64,000 nucleotides of DNA from the NCBI GenBank assembly GCA_037045145.1, contig JBAOIA010000012.1, positions 1,054,001-1,118,000 of the forward strand, written 5' to 3'. Every line of letters starts with the position of its first letter. Positions within the stretch are counted from its first letter, which is position 1. Below are positions 1 through 8,940 of this stretch, piece by piece. The translations under genes were made by a program, and so were the position numbers. Source of the stretch: Bacteroidia bacterium (GTDB lineage: Bacteria; Bacteroidota; Bacteroidia; AKYH767-A; OLB10). A model generated the notes under the pieces. The model worked only from the letters and a program-made list of their open reading frames with translations. It ran no database searches and had not been told where the DNA came from.

Positions 1-7
1 AATTATT

Positions 8-262
8 ATGCAGGGTGAGGTAATACCTTATCAACAACTTCCTGAAGTCACTATTACTACCAATGCTTCAGAACTAAAAGCCGTAGAATTACCTGTTGTC
101 ACCATCCGTGCAAATAAAATCAACCAACAAATTTATCCTGCAGTAAAGTATGGTAGCAACTATATTGCCTCTGTTACAATTTCGCCAATTGAGGTGGTGG
201 CACATCAGCAGAAAAGAACTTTTGCATCATTGTTTTCATTTCTTCGTTACTTTAGCCGTTAA
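8..262 (+). CDS. Hypothetical protein, possibly 5'-truncated by window edge
   Basis: An open frame of 84 codons runs to a TAA stop at 260-262. The first ATG is at base 8, but the frame stays open to the window edge, so the true start may lie upstream. No domain is recognised. The protein carries two similar short stretches (LPEVTITTNASELKA and LPVVTIRANK), i.e. an internal repeat of about 20 residues, and ends in an aromatic/basic tail (FSFLRYFSR). The following ABC ATPase starts 72 bases downstream on the same strand. Codon use looks like the neighbours. It could be the C-terminal end of a longer protein. Confidence 0.4.
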   Translation: MQGEVIPYQQLPEVTITTNASELKAVELPVVTIRANKINQQIYPAVKYGSNYIASVTISPIEVVAHQQKRTFASLFSFLRYFSR

Positions 263-334
263 CAAGACCTGTTACATTGTTTACTGCTTTTGCAGTTTCT
301 ATTTTTTATAAACACAAAAATCAAACTTCTGCCA

Positions 335-1213
335 ATGAAGCTTACTATAAAAGGCCTGACAAAAACATATCCTAACGGAGTGCAAGCCTTAAAAAACATA
401 AACCTAGAAATAAAAAACGGACTATTTGGTTTGTTGGGTCCCAATGGTGCCGGAAAATCATCTTTGATGCGAACTATTGCTACTTTACAAAATGCAGACA
501 GTGGCAATATTTTTTTAGACGATTTAAATGTACTTGAGGATAAAGAAGAAGTAAAAAAAATCTTAGGGTATTTGCCACAGGAGTTTGGCGTTTATCCAAA
601 CATTTCTGCACAGGAATTACTTAACCATCTGGCATTATTAAAAGGTGTACATCTTAAAAAAGAACGTGAAGAAGTTGTAAAAAGTCTGTTGATGCAAACA
701 AATCTGTATGAAGTACGCAACAAAAATTTAGGCGGTTTTAGTGGTGGAATGAAGCAGCGATTTGGAATAGCACAGGCATTAATCGGTAATCCTAAAATTA
801 TTATTGCTGATGAACCAACAGCAGGACTTGACCCAACAGAAAGGAACAGATTTTTAAATCTGCTAAGTGAAATCAGTGAACAAGTCATTGTAATTCTCTC
901 AACACATATCGTTGAAGACGTTAAGGAGTTGTGCTCTCAGATGGCCATCATCAATAAAGGCGAAGTAATGTTCAGTGGGCACCCGGCAGAAGCAATAAAA
1001 CGGGTGCAGGGAAAAATATGGACCTGTCAGGTTGACAAGCCCACTGCACGCGAACTGATGACAAAACACAATGTCATATCCCAAAAATTTAACACCGGAC
1101 TGATTGAACTGCATGTGTGGAGCGAAGAGCCTCTTAACCACCACTTCGCCATTGCGCAGCCCGTTTTGGAAGATGTTTATTTTTCTGTGCTTAATGGCAA
1201 TCTAAACCCTTAA
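335..1213 (+). CDS. ABC transporter ATP-binding protein (ABC-2 type exporter)
   Basis: Cytoplasmic ATPase subunit of an ABC exporter, 292 residues. Walker A GPNGAGKSS is at residues 35-43, the signature FSGGMKQR at 135-142, Walker B IIIADE at 155-160, followed by the D-loop GLDP and a switch histidine in STHIVED. The frame is open upstream to an ATG at 290, but the ATG at 335 (MKLTIKGLTKTYPNG) fits the usual ABC start. The stop is 3 bases before the permease/peptidase fusion gene, so the two almost certainly form one transporter and operon. The C-terminal 75 residues are an accessory region of the kind seen in CcmA/NatA-like ATPases. The substrate is unknown. Confidence 0.9.
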   Translation: MKLTIKGLTKTYPNGVQALKNINLEIKNGLFGLLGPNGAGKSSLMRTIATLQNADSGNIFLDDLNVLEDKEEVKKILGYLPQEFGVYPNISAQELLNHLALLKGVHLKKEREEVVKSLLMQTNLYEVRNKNLGGFSGGMKQRFGIAQALIGNPKIIIADEPTAGLDPTERNRFLNLLSEISEQVIVILSTHIVEDVKELCSQMAIINKGEVMFSGHPAEAIKRVQGKIWTCQVDKPTARELMTKHNVISQKFNTGLIELHVWSEEPLNHHFAIAQPVLEDVYFSVLNGNLNP

Positions 1214-1216
1214 GTT

Positions 1217-4200
1217 ATGTGGAGTGTACTCTCTTTTGAGTTGTCGTACCGTTTCAGAAGGCCTGCAACTTACATCTACTTAGCCATTCTTTTTCTGATA
1301 AGCTTTTTGTTTGCTGCAACAGATGCTATCTCTATAAGTGGTGCTGTTGGCAACATTCATAAAAACTCACCCTACACCATATATCAGGTTATGCTCATTC
1401 TAACGCTTTTAGGCACCTTGATTATTTCCGCAGTAATGGGTGTGCCGGTTTATCGCGATTACGAGCATCACTTTCATGAAATTATGTTTACGCTTCCCGT
1501 TTCAAAAGCGCAATATCTTGGAGGACGTTTCTTAGGTTCATACTTCACAACATTATTTATTTTTTTCGGAATACCATTAGGCATTTTAACAGGGCTAGTA
1601 ATGCCGTGGATTGACAAAGAAGTTTTAGGCCCTTTTATGTTGAATGCCTATGTACTTCCCTTTCTGTACATCGTCATACCTAATGTATTTATTCTGGGTG
1701 TAATGTTTTTTGCTACCGGTTCGCTTTTCAGAAATCAACTGGCAATATATCTGCAAGGAATGGTTTTCTTTATTTTCTATTTGGTGTTAACTTCTGCAAC
1801 AGGTGATGTAGAAAACAATCCAAAGTTTGCCTTATTCGATGTATTTGGTATCACTCCTTCATTTTACATTACACGCTACTGGACTCCATTTGAAAAAAAT
1901 CTGCAAACAATACCATTGGAAAGTTATCTGTTGTGGAATCGTTTGTTGTGGATAGTCATAGCTTTAATTGGTGCGCTTGTTACCTATCGGTTGTTTCAGT
2001 TTTCAAAGGCAAGTCCATTTGTTTTGCGTAGCAGAAATATTCAGAAAAAAATTAGTGCTGAAAATTTAAGTCACATTAGCCTTCTTGAAACTTCAAAAGA
2101 TTATTCCTTTTCAACCCGATTGCAGCAATGGCTTCAAATGGTGCGATTTGATTTTTTCGGGACTATTCGGTCTGTTCCCTTTATTGCAATCTGGATTTGT
2201 GGTGTAATTCTTATACTTGGTCAAATGCCACAAATAGGTAAAATGTTTGGCACTACCATCTACCCTGTTACCTATGCCATCATTGATGATTTAACAGGAA
2301 ATTTTACCTTGTTTACTTTGATAATTATCACTTTTTATTCAGGTGAGTTGGTATGGAAAGAACGAGAACGCGGCATTCATCTGATAACAGATTCACTACC
2401 TGTTTCAAGATATGCATTAATAACAGCCAAGTTTTTTGCCATGTGTCTTATTGTGGCAATGATGCAATTTACCGTCTTGTTTATAGGAATTTTAATTCAG
2501 ACATTAAAAGGTTTTTATCGTTACGATATTGACGTATATCTGAAAACACTTTTTGTCAGTCAGTACCCAAGTTTGATTTTACTTGTGTTACTTGCATTTT
2601 TCATTCACAGTATGGTCAACAATAAATTTATCGGCCATACATTAATGATTGCCTATTTTGTCGGTAGAATGGCAGCGGCAGCAATGGGGATAACACATAA
2701 AATGATTTGGTACGGCAACATACCTTCTGCACCCTACTCCGACATGAATGGATACGGACACTTTCTTTATCCAAAATATATGTTCTTGCTTTATTGGGGA
2801 AGTTTAGGGCTTATACTTTTCGTGCTTGGTGTTATGATGAATCGTCATGGAAGCGAAATTGGAATAAAAGCCCGGTGGAAAATATTTTTACAACAATGGA
2901 AATATAGCAGAGGAAAAAAAATAGTTTGGTCGCTGCTTTTAGTTTTTATTGTTTCAGGATGTTTTATTTTTTACAACACCAACATCCTGCATAAATTTAA
3001 AAGCGATAAGGCAGTCAGACATGAACAGGCCGAATACGAAAAACGCTTTCGCAAATACCTTGATTTTAACCAGCCACGAATTACAGCAGTAAATGTAAAT
3101 ATTGATTTGGTTCCTGAAAAAAGATATGCTGCCATTAAAGGATATTATATCATCCAAAACAAATCTGCATTACCGATTGATACATTTTTAATAACTTGGG
3201 CACATGAGAATATAAAAATCAACAGGTTTGGTTTTGATATTCTGGCTGATGAAGTCGAAAACTATCAGAAGCAGTTTGTTATTTATAAACTAGCTCATCC
3301 ATTACAACCCAATGATTCTACTAAAGTATATTTTGACATTGAATACATCAACAACGGATTTGCCAACTCAGAAGAAGAATTGGGATTGGTAAACAACGGC
3401 ACTTTTATCAACAACAACTATCTGCCAGCATTTGGATATTCAGAATCGTTTGAATTGACCGATAACAGCGACAGAAAAAAGGAAGAGCTTCCGAGAAAAA
3501 ATCACACCATGCGTTTGCTTAGTGATAGTGCATCGCGTAACAACACTTACTTAGCTAATGATGCAGACTGGATAAGATATGAATGTATTATAAGCACATC
3601 ACCCGATCAGATTGCAGTTTCACCGGGATACCTTCAAAAAGAATGGACACAAAACGGAAGACGATATTTCCATTACAAAATGGATGCGCCAATGGTTAAT
3701 TTCTATTCCTTTCTAAGTGCACGATATGAAGTTTTTCGTGATTCCTTTCAGGGAATTAATATTGAGATATTTTACCACAAAACACATTCATGGAATATTG
3801 AAAAAATGAATAAGGCCATTAAAAAAACTTTGGCTTATTGTCAGAAAAATTTTTCGCCCTATCAGTTCCGTCAGGTTCGTATTCTGGAATTTCCACGCTA
3901 TGAAACTTTTGCACAATCTTTTCCAAACACCATACCCTTCAGCGAAGCTATTGGTTTTATATATGACGTCAGCAAAGACACAGATATAGACAATGCATTT
4001 TATGTAACGTCACATGAAGTTGCACATCAATGGTGGGGGCATCAGGTTTGTGGTGCCAACAGCCAGGGTTCTACATTGATGGTAGAAAGTATGGCGCAAT
4101 ACACAGCACTTATGGTGATGGAAAAAGAATTCGGGAAAGATGCTATGGAAAAATTTCTTAAATATGAGTTGGATGGATATCTTTCCGGTCGCTCAATAGA

Positions 4201-4792
4201 AAGAATAAACGAGCAACCCATTGCACGCAACGATGGTCAGGGATATATTCATTATCAAAAAGGAAGCTTGGTTATGTATGCCATGAAAGATTATCTGGGT
4301 GAAGACACGCTTAATGCAGCATTACACAGATTTATTAAAACGTATGGATTTCAATCGCCACCCTATGTGCAAGCACCACAGTTTGTGCAGTACATTGCTG
4401 ATGCAACACCTGACAGTTTAAAACAAGTGATAGAAGATATGTTTAACCGTATCACACTGTTCGATTTAAAATGTGTTGAAGCGGCATACAAAAAGAAAGG
4501 AAATAAATATGAGGTTACTTTAGATATAGAGACAGCAAAAATCTATGCTGACAGTATGGGCAATGAAACAGGGGTTAAACCAAATGACTGGATTGATGTG
4601 GGCATAATGAAATATGATGGCACAGGAAAACACTCCTATCAATATTTGCAGAAACAATTATTTACAGGTGGCAGAAAAACATTAGTTATTACTGTTGATA
4701 ACAAACCGTCTAAGGCTGGTATTGACCCTTTGCATAAACTCATTGACAGAAATAGTGAGGATAACATAAAGGAAGTAAAATCCTTACAATAA
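1217..4792 (+). CDS. ABC transporter permease fused to M1-family metallopeptidase
   Basis: A 1191-residue fusion. Residues 1 to about 590 form two ABC-2 type membrane halves, each with a cluster of hydrophobic segments, ending in a last membrane helix near 566-590. Residues from about 600 form an M1 (gluzincin) aminopeptidase-like domain with HEVAHQWWGH: zinc ligands H933 and H937, catalytic E934, and a probable third ligand glutamate at 957 (VESMAQY). The gap from H937 to that glutamate is 19 residues, one more than in classic M1 enzymes, and no GAMEN exopeptidase motif is visible, so substrate choice is probably altered. The topology suggests the peptidase faces the periplasm. It lies 3 bases after its ATPase. 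This architecture is known in Bacteroidota but its physiological role is not established. Confidence 0.88.
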   Translation: MWSVLSFELSYRFRRPATYIYLAILFLISFLFAATDAISISGAVGNIHKNSPYTIYQVMLILTLLGTLIISAVMGVPVYRDYEHHFHEIMFTLPVSKAQYLGGRFLGSYFTTLFIFFGIPLGILTGLVMPWIDKEVLGPFMLNAYVLPFLYIVIPNVFILGVMFFATGSLFRNQLAIYLQGMVFFIFYLVLTSATGDVENNPKFALFDVFGITPSFYITRYWTPFEKNLQTIPLESYLLWNRLLWIVIALIGALVTYRLFQFSKASPFVLRSRNIQKKISAENLSHISLLETSKDYSFSTRLQQWLQMVRFDFFGTIRSVPFIAIWICGVILILGQMPQIGKMFGTTIYPVTYAIIDDLTGNFTLFTLIIITFYSGELVWKERERGIHLITDSLPVSRYALITAKFFAMCLIVAMMQFTVLFIGILIQTLKGFYRYDIDVYLKTLFVSQYPSLILLVLLAFFIHSMVNNKFIGHTLMIAYFVGRMAAAAMGITHKMIWYGNIPSAPYSDMNGYGHFLYPKYMFLLYWGSLGLILFVLGVMMNRHGSEIGIKARWKIFLQQWKYSRGKKIVWSLLLVFIVSGCFIFYNTNILHKFKSDKAVRHEQAEYEKRFRKYLDFNQPRITAVNVNIDLVPEKRYAAIKGYYIIQNKSALPIDTFLITWAHENIKINRFGFDILADEVENYQKQFVIYKLAHPLQPNDSTKVYFDIEYINNGFANSEEELGLVNNGTFINNNYLPAFGYSESFELTDNSDRKKEELPRKNHTMRLLSDSASRNNTYLANDADWIRYECIISTSPDQIAVSPGYLQKEWTQNGRRYFHYKMDAPMVNFYSFLSARYEVFRDSFQGINIEIFYHKTHSWNIEKMNKAIKKTLAYCQKNFSPYQFRQVRILEFPRYETFAQSFPNTIPFSEAIGFIYDVSKDTDIDNAFYVTSHEVAHQWWGHQVCGANSQGSTLMVESMAQYTALMVMEKEFGKDAMEKFLKYELDGYLSGRSIERINEQPIARNDGQGYIHYQKGSLVMYAMKDYLGEDTLNAALHRFIKTYGFQSPPYVQAPQFVQYIADATPDSLKQVIEDMFNRITLFDLKCVEAAYKKKGNKYEVTLDIETAKIYADSMGNETGVKPNDWIDVGIMKYDGTGKHSYQYLQKQLFTGGRKTLVITVDNKPSKAGIDPLHKLIDRNSEDNIKEVKSLQ

Positions 4793-4832
4793 TTTTTTCT
4801 TACATAGACTTTTAGTTTTTATCTTGGCAGCC

Positions 4833-6422
4833 ATGCTTGAGGTAAAAAATCTGAACGTTGTATTTCATCAAAACAGCAGTCCTATAATTGCTGTAAAGGA
4901 TTTTTCTTTTTCTATTGCAGCAGGTGAAACATTAGGATTAGTTGGTGAATCAGGCTCAGGAAAAACAGTTTCATCATTGGCATTACTCGGATTGTTGAAC
5001 AGTAAAAACGTGGTATTGGGTGGCAATGCCTATTTCAATATGCAACAACCTGTTGATTTATTGAAATTGAATGAAAGACAATTAACTGCAATCAGAGGTC
5101 GTCATATAGCTATGATAATGCAAGAGCCAATGCAGGCATTTAATCCGATATTTACTTGTGGACATCAGGTGGCAGAAACCATTCGAAAGCATACCTCATT
5201 AAGCAAAAATGATGCAACAGAAAAAGTATTTCAACTCTTTGAAAAAGTAAAGCTACCAAATCCATTACAAATCAGTAAACGTTTTCCGCATCAACTTTCG
5301 GGAGGACAGTTACAACGTGTTGCTATTGCAATGGCTATTTGTTGTAATCCATCACTCCTTATTGCTGATGAACCAACAACAGCACTCGATACCTCAGTAC
5401 AGAAAGACATACTCTTGCTTTTACAGCAACTGCAATCAGAAAATAATATGGGTATGTTGTTCATCAGTCATGACCTTGAAGTTGTAAAACACATTGCACA
5501 TCACACTTTAGTGGTTCATGCAGGACAAATGGTTGAACAAGGAAAGACACCGATATTATTTTCACATCCTACTCATGATTACACAAAAGAGCTATTGCAA
5601 AGTCGCCCTTCAGGATTTAAAAGAAACAAAATTATTGGTGAAAGAAATATTCTGACTGTAGAAAATTTATATAAAAATTTCAACCAACGGCAAGGGCTTT
5701 TTCGAAGTACAAAAAACACCTCAAATGCTGTTGACAATATCATCTTTACAGTAAAGCAGGGAGAAACATTAGGCATTGTTGGTGAATCGGGTTCAGGAAA
5801 AACAACATTAGCTAAATTATTACTTCGATTAATTGAAGCGGATAGTGGATTGATAAAATTAAACGGAGAAAATCTTATACACTACCCGATTCGAACGGAA
5901 CAACCTTGGCGAAAAAAAATTCAGGCTGTATTTCAAAATCCGCATGGGTCACTCGATCCGGTTATGACTGTGGGGAAACAACTTGGTGAAGTGATGAAAT
6001 TGCATGATTCACCACAAAATGCCACTATTGTTAAAAACAAAATTGTTGATTGGTTTGAAAAAGTAGGACTAACGGAACAACATTTAAACCGATTTCCGCA
6101 TGAGCTAAGCTCCGGACAAAAGCAACGTTTGTGTATTGCCCGCGCACTGATTCCTTCTCCAGATTTGCTTATTTGCGATGAAGCTGTTAGTGCACTTGAT
6201 GTTACTGTTCAGGCAAAAATTCTTGAATTGATAAACAGTCTTCAACAACAATTTCATTTCGGATGTATTTTCATTTCTCACGACCTGAAAGTTATCCGTC
6301 AGATGTGTGATACTGTTTTGGTGATGAAAGAAGGCAAGGTTGACTGTTATTTAGAAACAGAAAAATTATTTGAGGAGCACCCAACAACATATTCAGAGAT
6401 ATTATTAAGATCAATTTTATAG
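4833..6422 (+). CDS. Dual-domain ABC transporter ATPase (oligopeptide/nickel type, DppD-DppF-like)
   Basis: Two complete ABC ATPase domains in one chain, as in YejF/GsiA: the first Walker A (GESGSGKT) is at residues 38-45 and the second near residues 317-324. Each half has its own signature (LSGGQLQR and LSSGQKQR) and Walker B (LLIADEP and LLICDEA). Such fused ATPases energise dipeptide, oligopeptide or microcin uptake permeases. No permease or binding protein is present nearby, so the partner is encoded elsewhere. The ATG at 4833 is preferred over an in-frame TTG at 4824. A near-consensus -7 box (TATCTTGG) ends a few bases before the ATG, which would give a very short leader if used. Confidence 0.88.
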   Translation: MLEVKNLNVVFHQNSSPIIAVKDFSFSIAAGETLGLVGESGSGKTVSSLALLGLLNSKNVVLGGNAYFNMQQPVDLLKLNERQLTAIRGRHIAMIMQEPMQAFNPIFTCGHQVAETIRKHTSLSKNDATEKVFQLFEKVKLPNPLQISKRFPHQLSGGQLQRVAIAMAICCNPSLLIADEPTTALDTSVQKDILLLLQQLQSENNMGMLFISHDLEVVKHIAHHTLVVHAGQMVEQGKTPILFSHPTHDYTKELLQSRPSGFKRNKIIGERNILTVENLYKNFNQRQGLFRSTKNTSNAVDNIIFTVKQGETLGIVGESGSGKTTLAKLLLRLIEADSGLIKLNGENLIHYPIRTEQPWRKKIQAVFQNPHGSLDPVMTVGKQLGEVMKLHDSPQNATIVKNKIVDWFEKVGLTEQHLNRFPHELSSGQKQRLCIARALIPSPDLLICDEAVSALDVTVQAKILELINSLQQQFHFGCIFISHDLKVIRQMCDTVLVMKEGKVDCYLETEKLFEEHPTTYSEILLRSIL

Positions 6423-6426
6423 AAAA

Positions 6427-6873
6427 ATGATAACCATTCGCAAAGGAACACCCGCTGATGTTGAACCGGCACTTCTACTTATCAAAGAATTGGCAGCATT
6501 TGAAAAGGCACCTGAACAAGTTATCAATACTGTTGAGCAAATGCTTATAGATGGCTATGGCGAAAAACCAATTTTCGATTTGTTGGTTGCTGAAGCAGAT
6601 CAAAAAATTGCAGGTATTGCCATCTACTTTATCAAATATTCAACATGGAAGGGAAAATGTCTTTATCTCGATGACATTGTTGTTCAAGAATCATTACGCG
6701 GAAAAGGAATAGGCAAGCAATTGTTTGATGCTGTTGTTGCAGAAGCCAAGTTATGTAACTGCCAACAATTACAATGGCAGGTGTTGAACTGGAATGAGCC
6801 TGCAATTAATTTTTATAAAAAATACGATACTGTTTTTGATGCTGAATGGATCAATTGTAAAATTACACTTTAG
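6427..6873 (+). CDS. GNAT N-acetyltransferase, SSAT/thialysine acetyltransferase-like
   Basis: A 148-residue GNAT protein. The acetyl-CoA pyrophosphate loop RGKGIGKQLF lies near residues 94-103. The pattern around it (YSTWKGKCLYLDDIVV, then the QVLNWNEPAINFYKKY block) is that of the spermidine/spermine and thialysine N-acetyltransferase group, whose members acetylate primary amines of polyamines or lysine analogues. Only 4 bases separate it from the ABC ATPase stop, so it is probably in that operon. Length is normal for the family. The substrate cannot be fixed from sequence alone. Confidence 0.85.
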   Translation: MITIRKGTPADVEPALLLIKELAAFEKAPEQVINTVEQMLIDGYGEKPIFDLLVAEADQKIAGIAIYFIKYSTWKGKCLYLDDIVVQESLRGKGIGKQLFDAVVAEAKLCNCQQLQWQVLNWNEPAINFYKKYDTVFDAEWINCKITL

Positions 6874-7028
6874 TTTTCCTTATACTGCATTTTTTTGTGT
6901 ATCTAAAATTTCAAAAAACACGTTGTCATTAAATCAGCAAATCACTGCCAAACAAGGAATAGCATCAGAAATAAAGGCAGATTTTTCTCAATTTATTACA
7001 ATGGCAGATTGTTTGTAAGGTAAAACAC

Positions 7029-7727
7029 ATGCATCCGGAAGTCCGCAAAATTTTTAAAAGCATTACTATACCACTCATCTTATCACTAATAATGATTGGT
7101 GTAAAAGTTTTTGAAGTTTTATCACATTCCGATTTAGGTGTGTATGGTGTACTACCAAGACAGATTAGTGGATTAAAAGGAATTTTATTTATTCCATTTC
7201 TTCATGCCGACTGGGAACATTTGTTCAGCAATGTTATCCCGCTGATAGTTACAGGCAGTATGTTATTTTATTTTTATAAAGAACTGGCTGTGAGGGTGAC
7301 ATTACTTATTTATATTCTTAGTGGTTTTTGGCTTTGGCTTGGCGGACGCGAAAATTATCATATTGGAGCCAGCAACATTGTGTATGGCATCACAGCATTT
7401 TTATTTTTAAGTGGCTTTATCAGAAAGCATACAGGGCTAATTGCCGTTTCATTGCTTATGGTATTTCTGTATGGAAGTTTAGTCTGGGGACTTTTTCCCG
7501 TTGTTCCAAAAATTTCGTGGGAGGGGCATTTATTTGGAGCTCTGTCCGGAATACTTTGTGCAATAGTTTTCAGAAAGGAAGGTCAGCAGCAGGAAGTTTA
7601 TGAGTGGGGAGATGATGATGAAACATTTGATAATCACGAAAATGATGAAAATGCTCCGCAGTCATCATTAAAAATTGTTTATTCGTATAAAAAATCAGAC
7701 GAGCAAAATGGCACTGAAGAATCTTGA
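7029..7727 (+). CDS. Rhomboid family intramembrane serine protease
   Basis: Polytopic membrane protein of 232 residues with about six hydrophobic segments. Catalytic features are visible: the rhomboid HxxxxHxxxN pattern at H59/H64/N68 (HADWEHLFSN), the nucleophile S115 in GAS, and the partner H167 in GHLFG, giving a Ser-His dyad. It cleaves transmembrane segments of membrane proteins within the inner membrane. The glycine after the serine in the usual GxSG is replaced by Asn (GASN). The C-terminal 45 residues are cytosolic, acidic and rich in Asp/Glu/Asn. It overlaps the following epimerase gene by 20 bases, suggesting co-translation. Confidence 0.88.
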   Translation: MHPEVRKIFKSITIPLILSLIMIGVKVFEVLSHSDLGVYGVLPRQISGLKGILFIPFLHADWEHLFSNVIPLIVTGSMLFYFYKELAVRVTLLIYILSGFWLWLGGRENYHIGASNIVYGITAFLFLSGFIRKHTGLIAVSLLMVFLYGSLVWGLFPVVPKISWEGHLFGALSGILCAIVFRKEGQQQEVYEWGDDDETFDNHENDENAPQSSLKIVYSYKKSDEQNGTEES

Positions 7728-8118
7728 ACACATTGGCATTGCAGTTAAAAGTCTGCAAATTTCTGAGCCTATATTTGAAGCATTATTAGGTTTTCCGTCT
7801 TATAAACGAGAAAATGTTGAAAGCGAATATGTTATTACCTCATTTTTTCAGTCGGGTGAAACAAAGGTTGAGCTTTTAGAAGCTACCTCATCTGAAAGTG
7901 CCATCGCAAAATTTGTTGAAAAACGTGGTGAAGGAATTCATCATCTGGCCTTTGCTGTAGATGATATAAAGGCAGAAATGCAAAGATTGCAACAATCCGG
8001 TTTTACACTTTTAAACAGTGAGCCAAAGAAAGGTGCCGACAATAAATTGGTTTGTTTCCTTCATCCCAAGTCAACCAATGGTGTGCTGGTAGAATTGTGT
8101 CAGGAAATTAAATCTTAA
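7708..8118 (+). CDS. mce: Methylmalonyl-CoA epimerase
   Basis: A 136-residue VOC-fold (glyoxalase-like) protein. Family hallmarks are LEHIGIAV (metal ligand His), ETKVELLE, GIHHLAFAVDDI and a C-terminal NGVLVEL with a metal-ligand glutamate. It interconverts (R)- and (S)-methylmalonyl-CoA in the propionate/succinate route. The ATG at 7708 gives the standard N-terminus (MALKNLEHIGIAV); the longer frame from 7675 would add residues atypical of the family and extend the overlap with the rhomboid gene. Methylmalonyl-CoA mutase is not in the window. Its stop overlaps the stop of the convergent HAD gene by a few bases. Confidence 0.92.
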   Translation: MALKNLEHIGIAVKSLQISEPIFEALLGFPSYKRENVESEYVITSFFQSGETKVELLEATSSESAIAKFVEKRGEGIHHLAFAVDDIKAEMQRLQQSGFTLLNSEPKKGADNKLVCFLHPKSTNGVLVELCQEIKS

Positions 8119-8741
8119 AAAGCAGAGAGCATTGCCATCAGATCTTTCTCTATTTCCATCTGAACATCGTGATGAATAGCATTCAACCCCGCCTTCTGTG
8201 CACCTAAGGCATTATTCAAGTTGTCGTCAATAAAAACTGTTTCAGCAGGAATCACACCGCTATCCTTAATCACTTCAGTAAAAATTCTTTTATCAGGCTT
8301 TCGTGTTCCCATTTGAAAAGAATAATAAGTTTTTTCAAACAGTTTTTCAAAACGGTCTTTACCAAAAGTCTGATTCAGGCTCTTTATAAATGCTGTATGA
8401 TGAATAATGTTGGTATTGCTCAATAAGTAAATATTGTACTTGCCACTAAGTTCGTTCAGAAAATTAAACCTTTCGGGATTCATTTCACCTATTAGAGCAT
8501 TCCAGGCAAAATCAATTTCATCGTCAGAAAGCGGCCGCTTGTAATGTTTTCTGATTTCGCTTCTGAATGTCGAGGCAGGTATCAAACCTTTTTCAAAGTC
8601 ATCAAAAAATTTTGCTTGCTGCTTCATGGAATAGAGTTCTTCAAAATTATCGAGCCCCATCTTTGCAAACTCAATTGCAGTTTTTTCTGTGTTAATAGGC
8701 AACAACACACCTCCAAAATCAAAAATGATATTTTTAATCAT
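8115..8741 (-). CDS. HAD family phosphatase (YihX-like)
   Basis: A 208-residue haloacid dehalogenase-superfamily hydrolase. Motif I is IIFDFGGVL at the N-terminus with the nucleophile Asp, motif II is LLSNTN, motif III has the Lys of TRKPDKRIF, and motif IV is VFIDDNLNN. The FDFGGVL start and the cap size match the YihX/alpha-D-glucose-1-phosphate phosphatase group; members dephosphorylate small phosphorylated metabolites. It is transcribed divergently from the CAU tRNA, with a perfect -7 box on this strand at 8770-8777. It is convergent with, and slightly overlaps, mce. Confidence 0.88.
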   Translation of the reverse strand: MIKNIIFDFGGVLLPINTEKTAIEFAKMGLDNFEELYSMKQQAKFFDDFEKGLIPASTFRSEIRKHYKRPLSDDEIDFAWNALIGEMNPERFNFLNELSGKYNIYLLSNTNIIHHTAFIKSLNQTFGKDRFEKLFEKTYYSFQMGTRKPDKRIFTEVIKDSGVIPAETVFIDDNLNNALGAQKAGLNAIHHDVQMEIEKDLMAMLSAF

Positions 8742-8769
8742 TCTCCTACTATCTTTTGTTTATTGCGTG

Positions 8770-8777
8770 CAAAAATA
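8770..8777 (-). promoter_or_regulatory. Bacteroidota -7 box for HAD phosphatase gene
   Basis: Reads TATTTTTG on the minus strand, a full match to TAnnTTTG, 28 bases before the HAD start codon. It lies directly back to back with the plus-strand box of the tRNA at 8778-8785. No clear -33 element was seen on this strand. Confidence 0.5.
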
Positions 8778-8785
8778 TACTTTTG
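8778..8785 (+). promoter_or_regulatory. Bacteroidota -7 box for the CAU tRNA
   Basis: TACTTTTG matches the Bacteroidota sigma consensus TAnnTTTG, 37 bases before the tRNA. A TTTG at 8755-8758 lies 19 bases upstream and fits the -33 element. Confidence 0.6.
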
Positions 8786-8822
8786 CAGCCCTTAAAGTTC
8801 ATTTAACATATAATTCTTTTTT

Positions 8823-8896
8823 GGGCCCATAGCTCAGTCGGTTAGAGCAACAGACTCATAATCTGTGGGTCCCTGGTTCGAGCCCAGGTGGGCCCA
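8823..8896 (+). tRNA. tRNA with CAU anticodon (Ile2 or elongator Met)
   Basis: A complete cloverleaf of 74 bases. The acceptor stem GGGCCCA pairs with TGGGCCC, discriminator A is at 8896, the D arm is GCTC...GAGC, the anticodon stem CAGA/TCTG encloses loop CTCATAA, and the T arm carries GGTTCGA. The CAU anticodon fits either elongator tRNA-Met or the tRNA-Ile2 whose C34 is changed to lysidine by TilS; the sequence alone does not decide. It is not an initiator by its fully paired first acceptor base pair. No CCA is encoded. A promoter lies just upstream and a terminator just downstream, so it is a single-gene unit. Confidence 0.95.
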
Positions 8897-8900
8897 CTTT

Positions 8901-8935
8901 AAAGGACAATCATAATTTCAAAATGATTGTCCTTT
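8901..8935 (+). terminator. Rho-independent terminator after the CAU tRNA
   Basis: Perfect 13-bp arms AAAGGACAATCAT (8901-8913) and ATGATTGTCCTTT (8923-8935) enclose a 9-base loop and are followed by a T-rich run. It begins 4 bases after the tRNA. Confidence 0.85.
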
Positions 8936-8940
8936 TTCTT

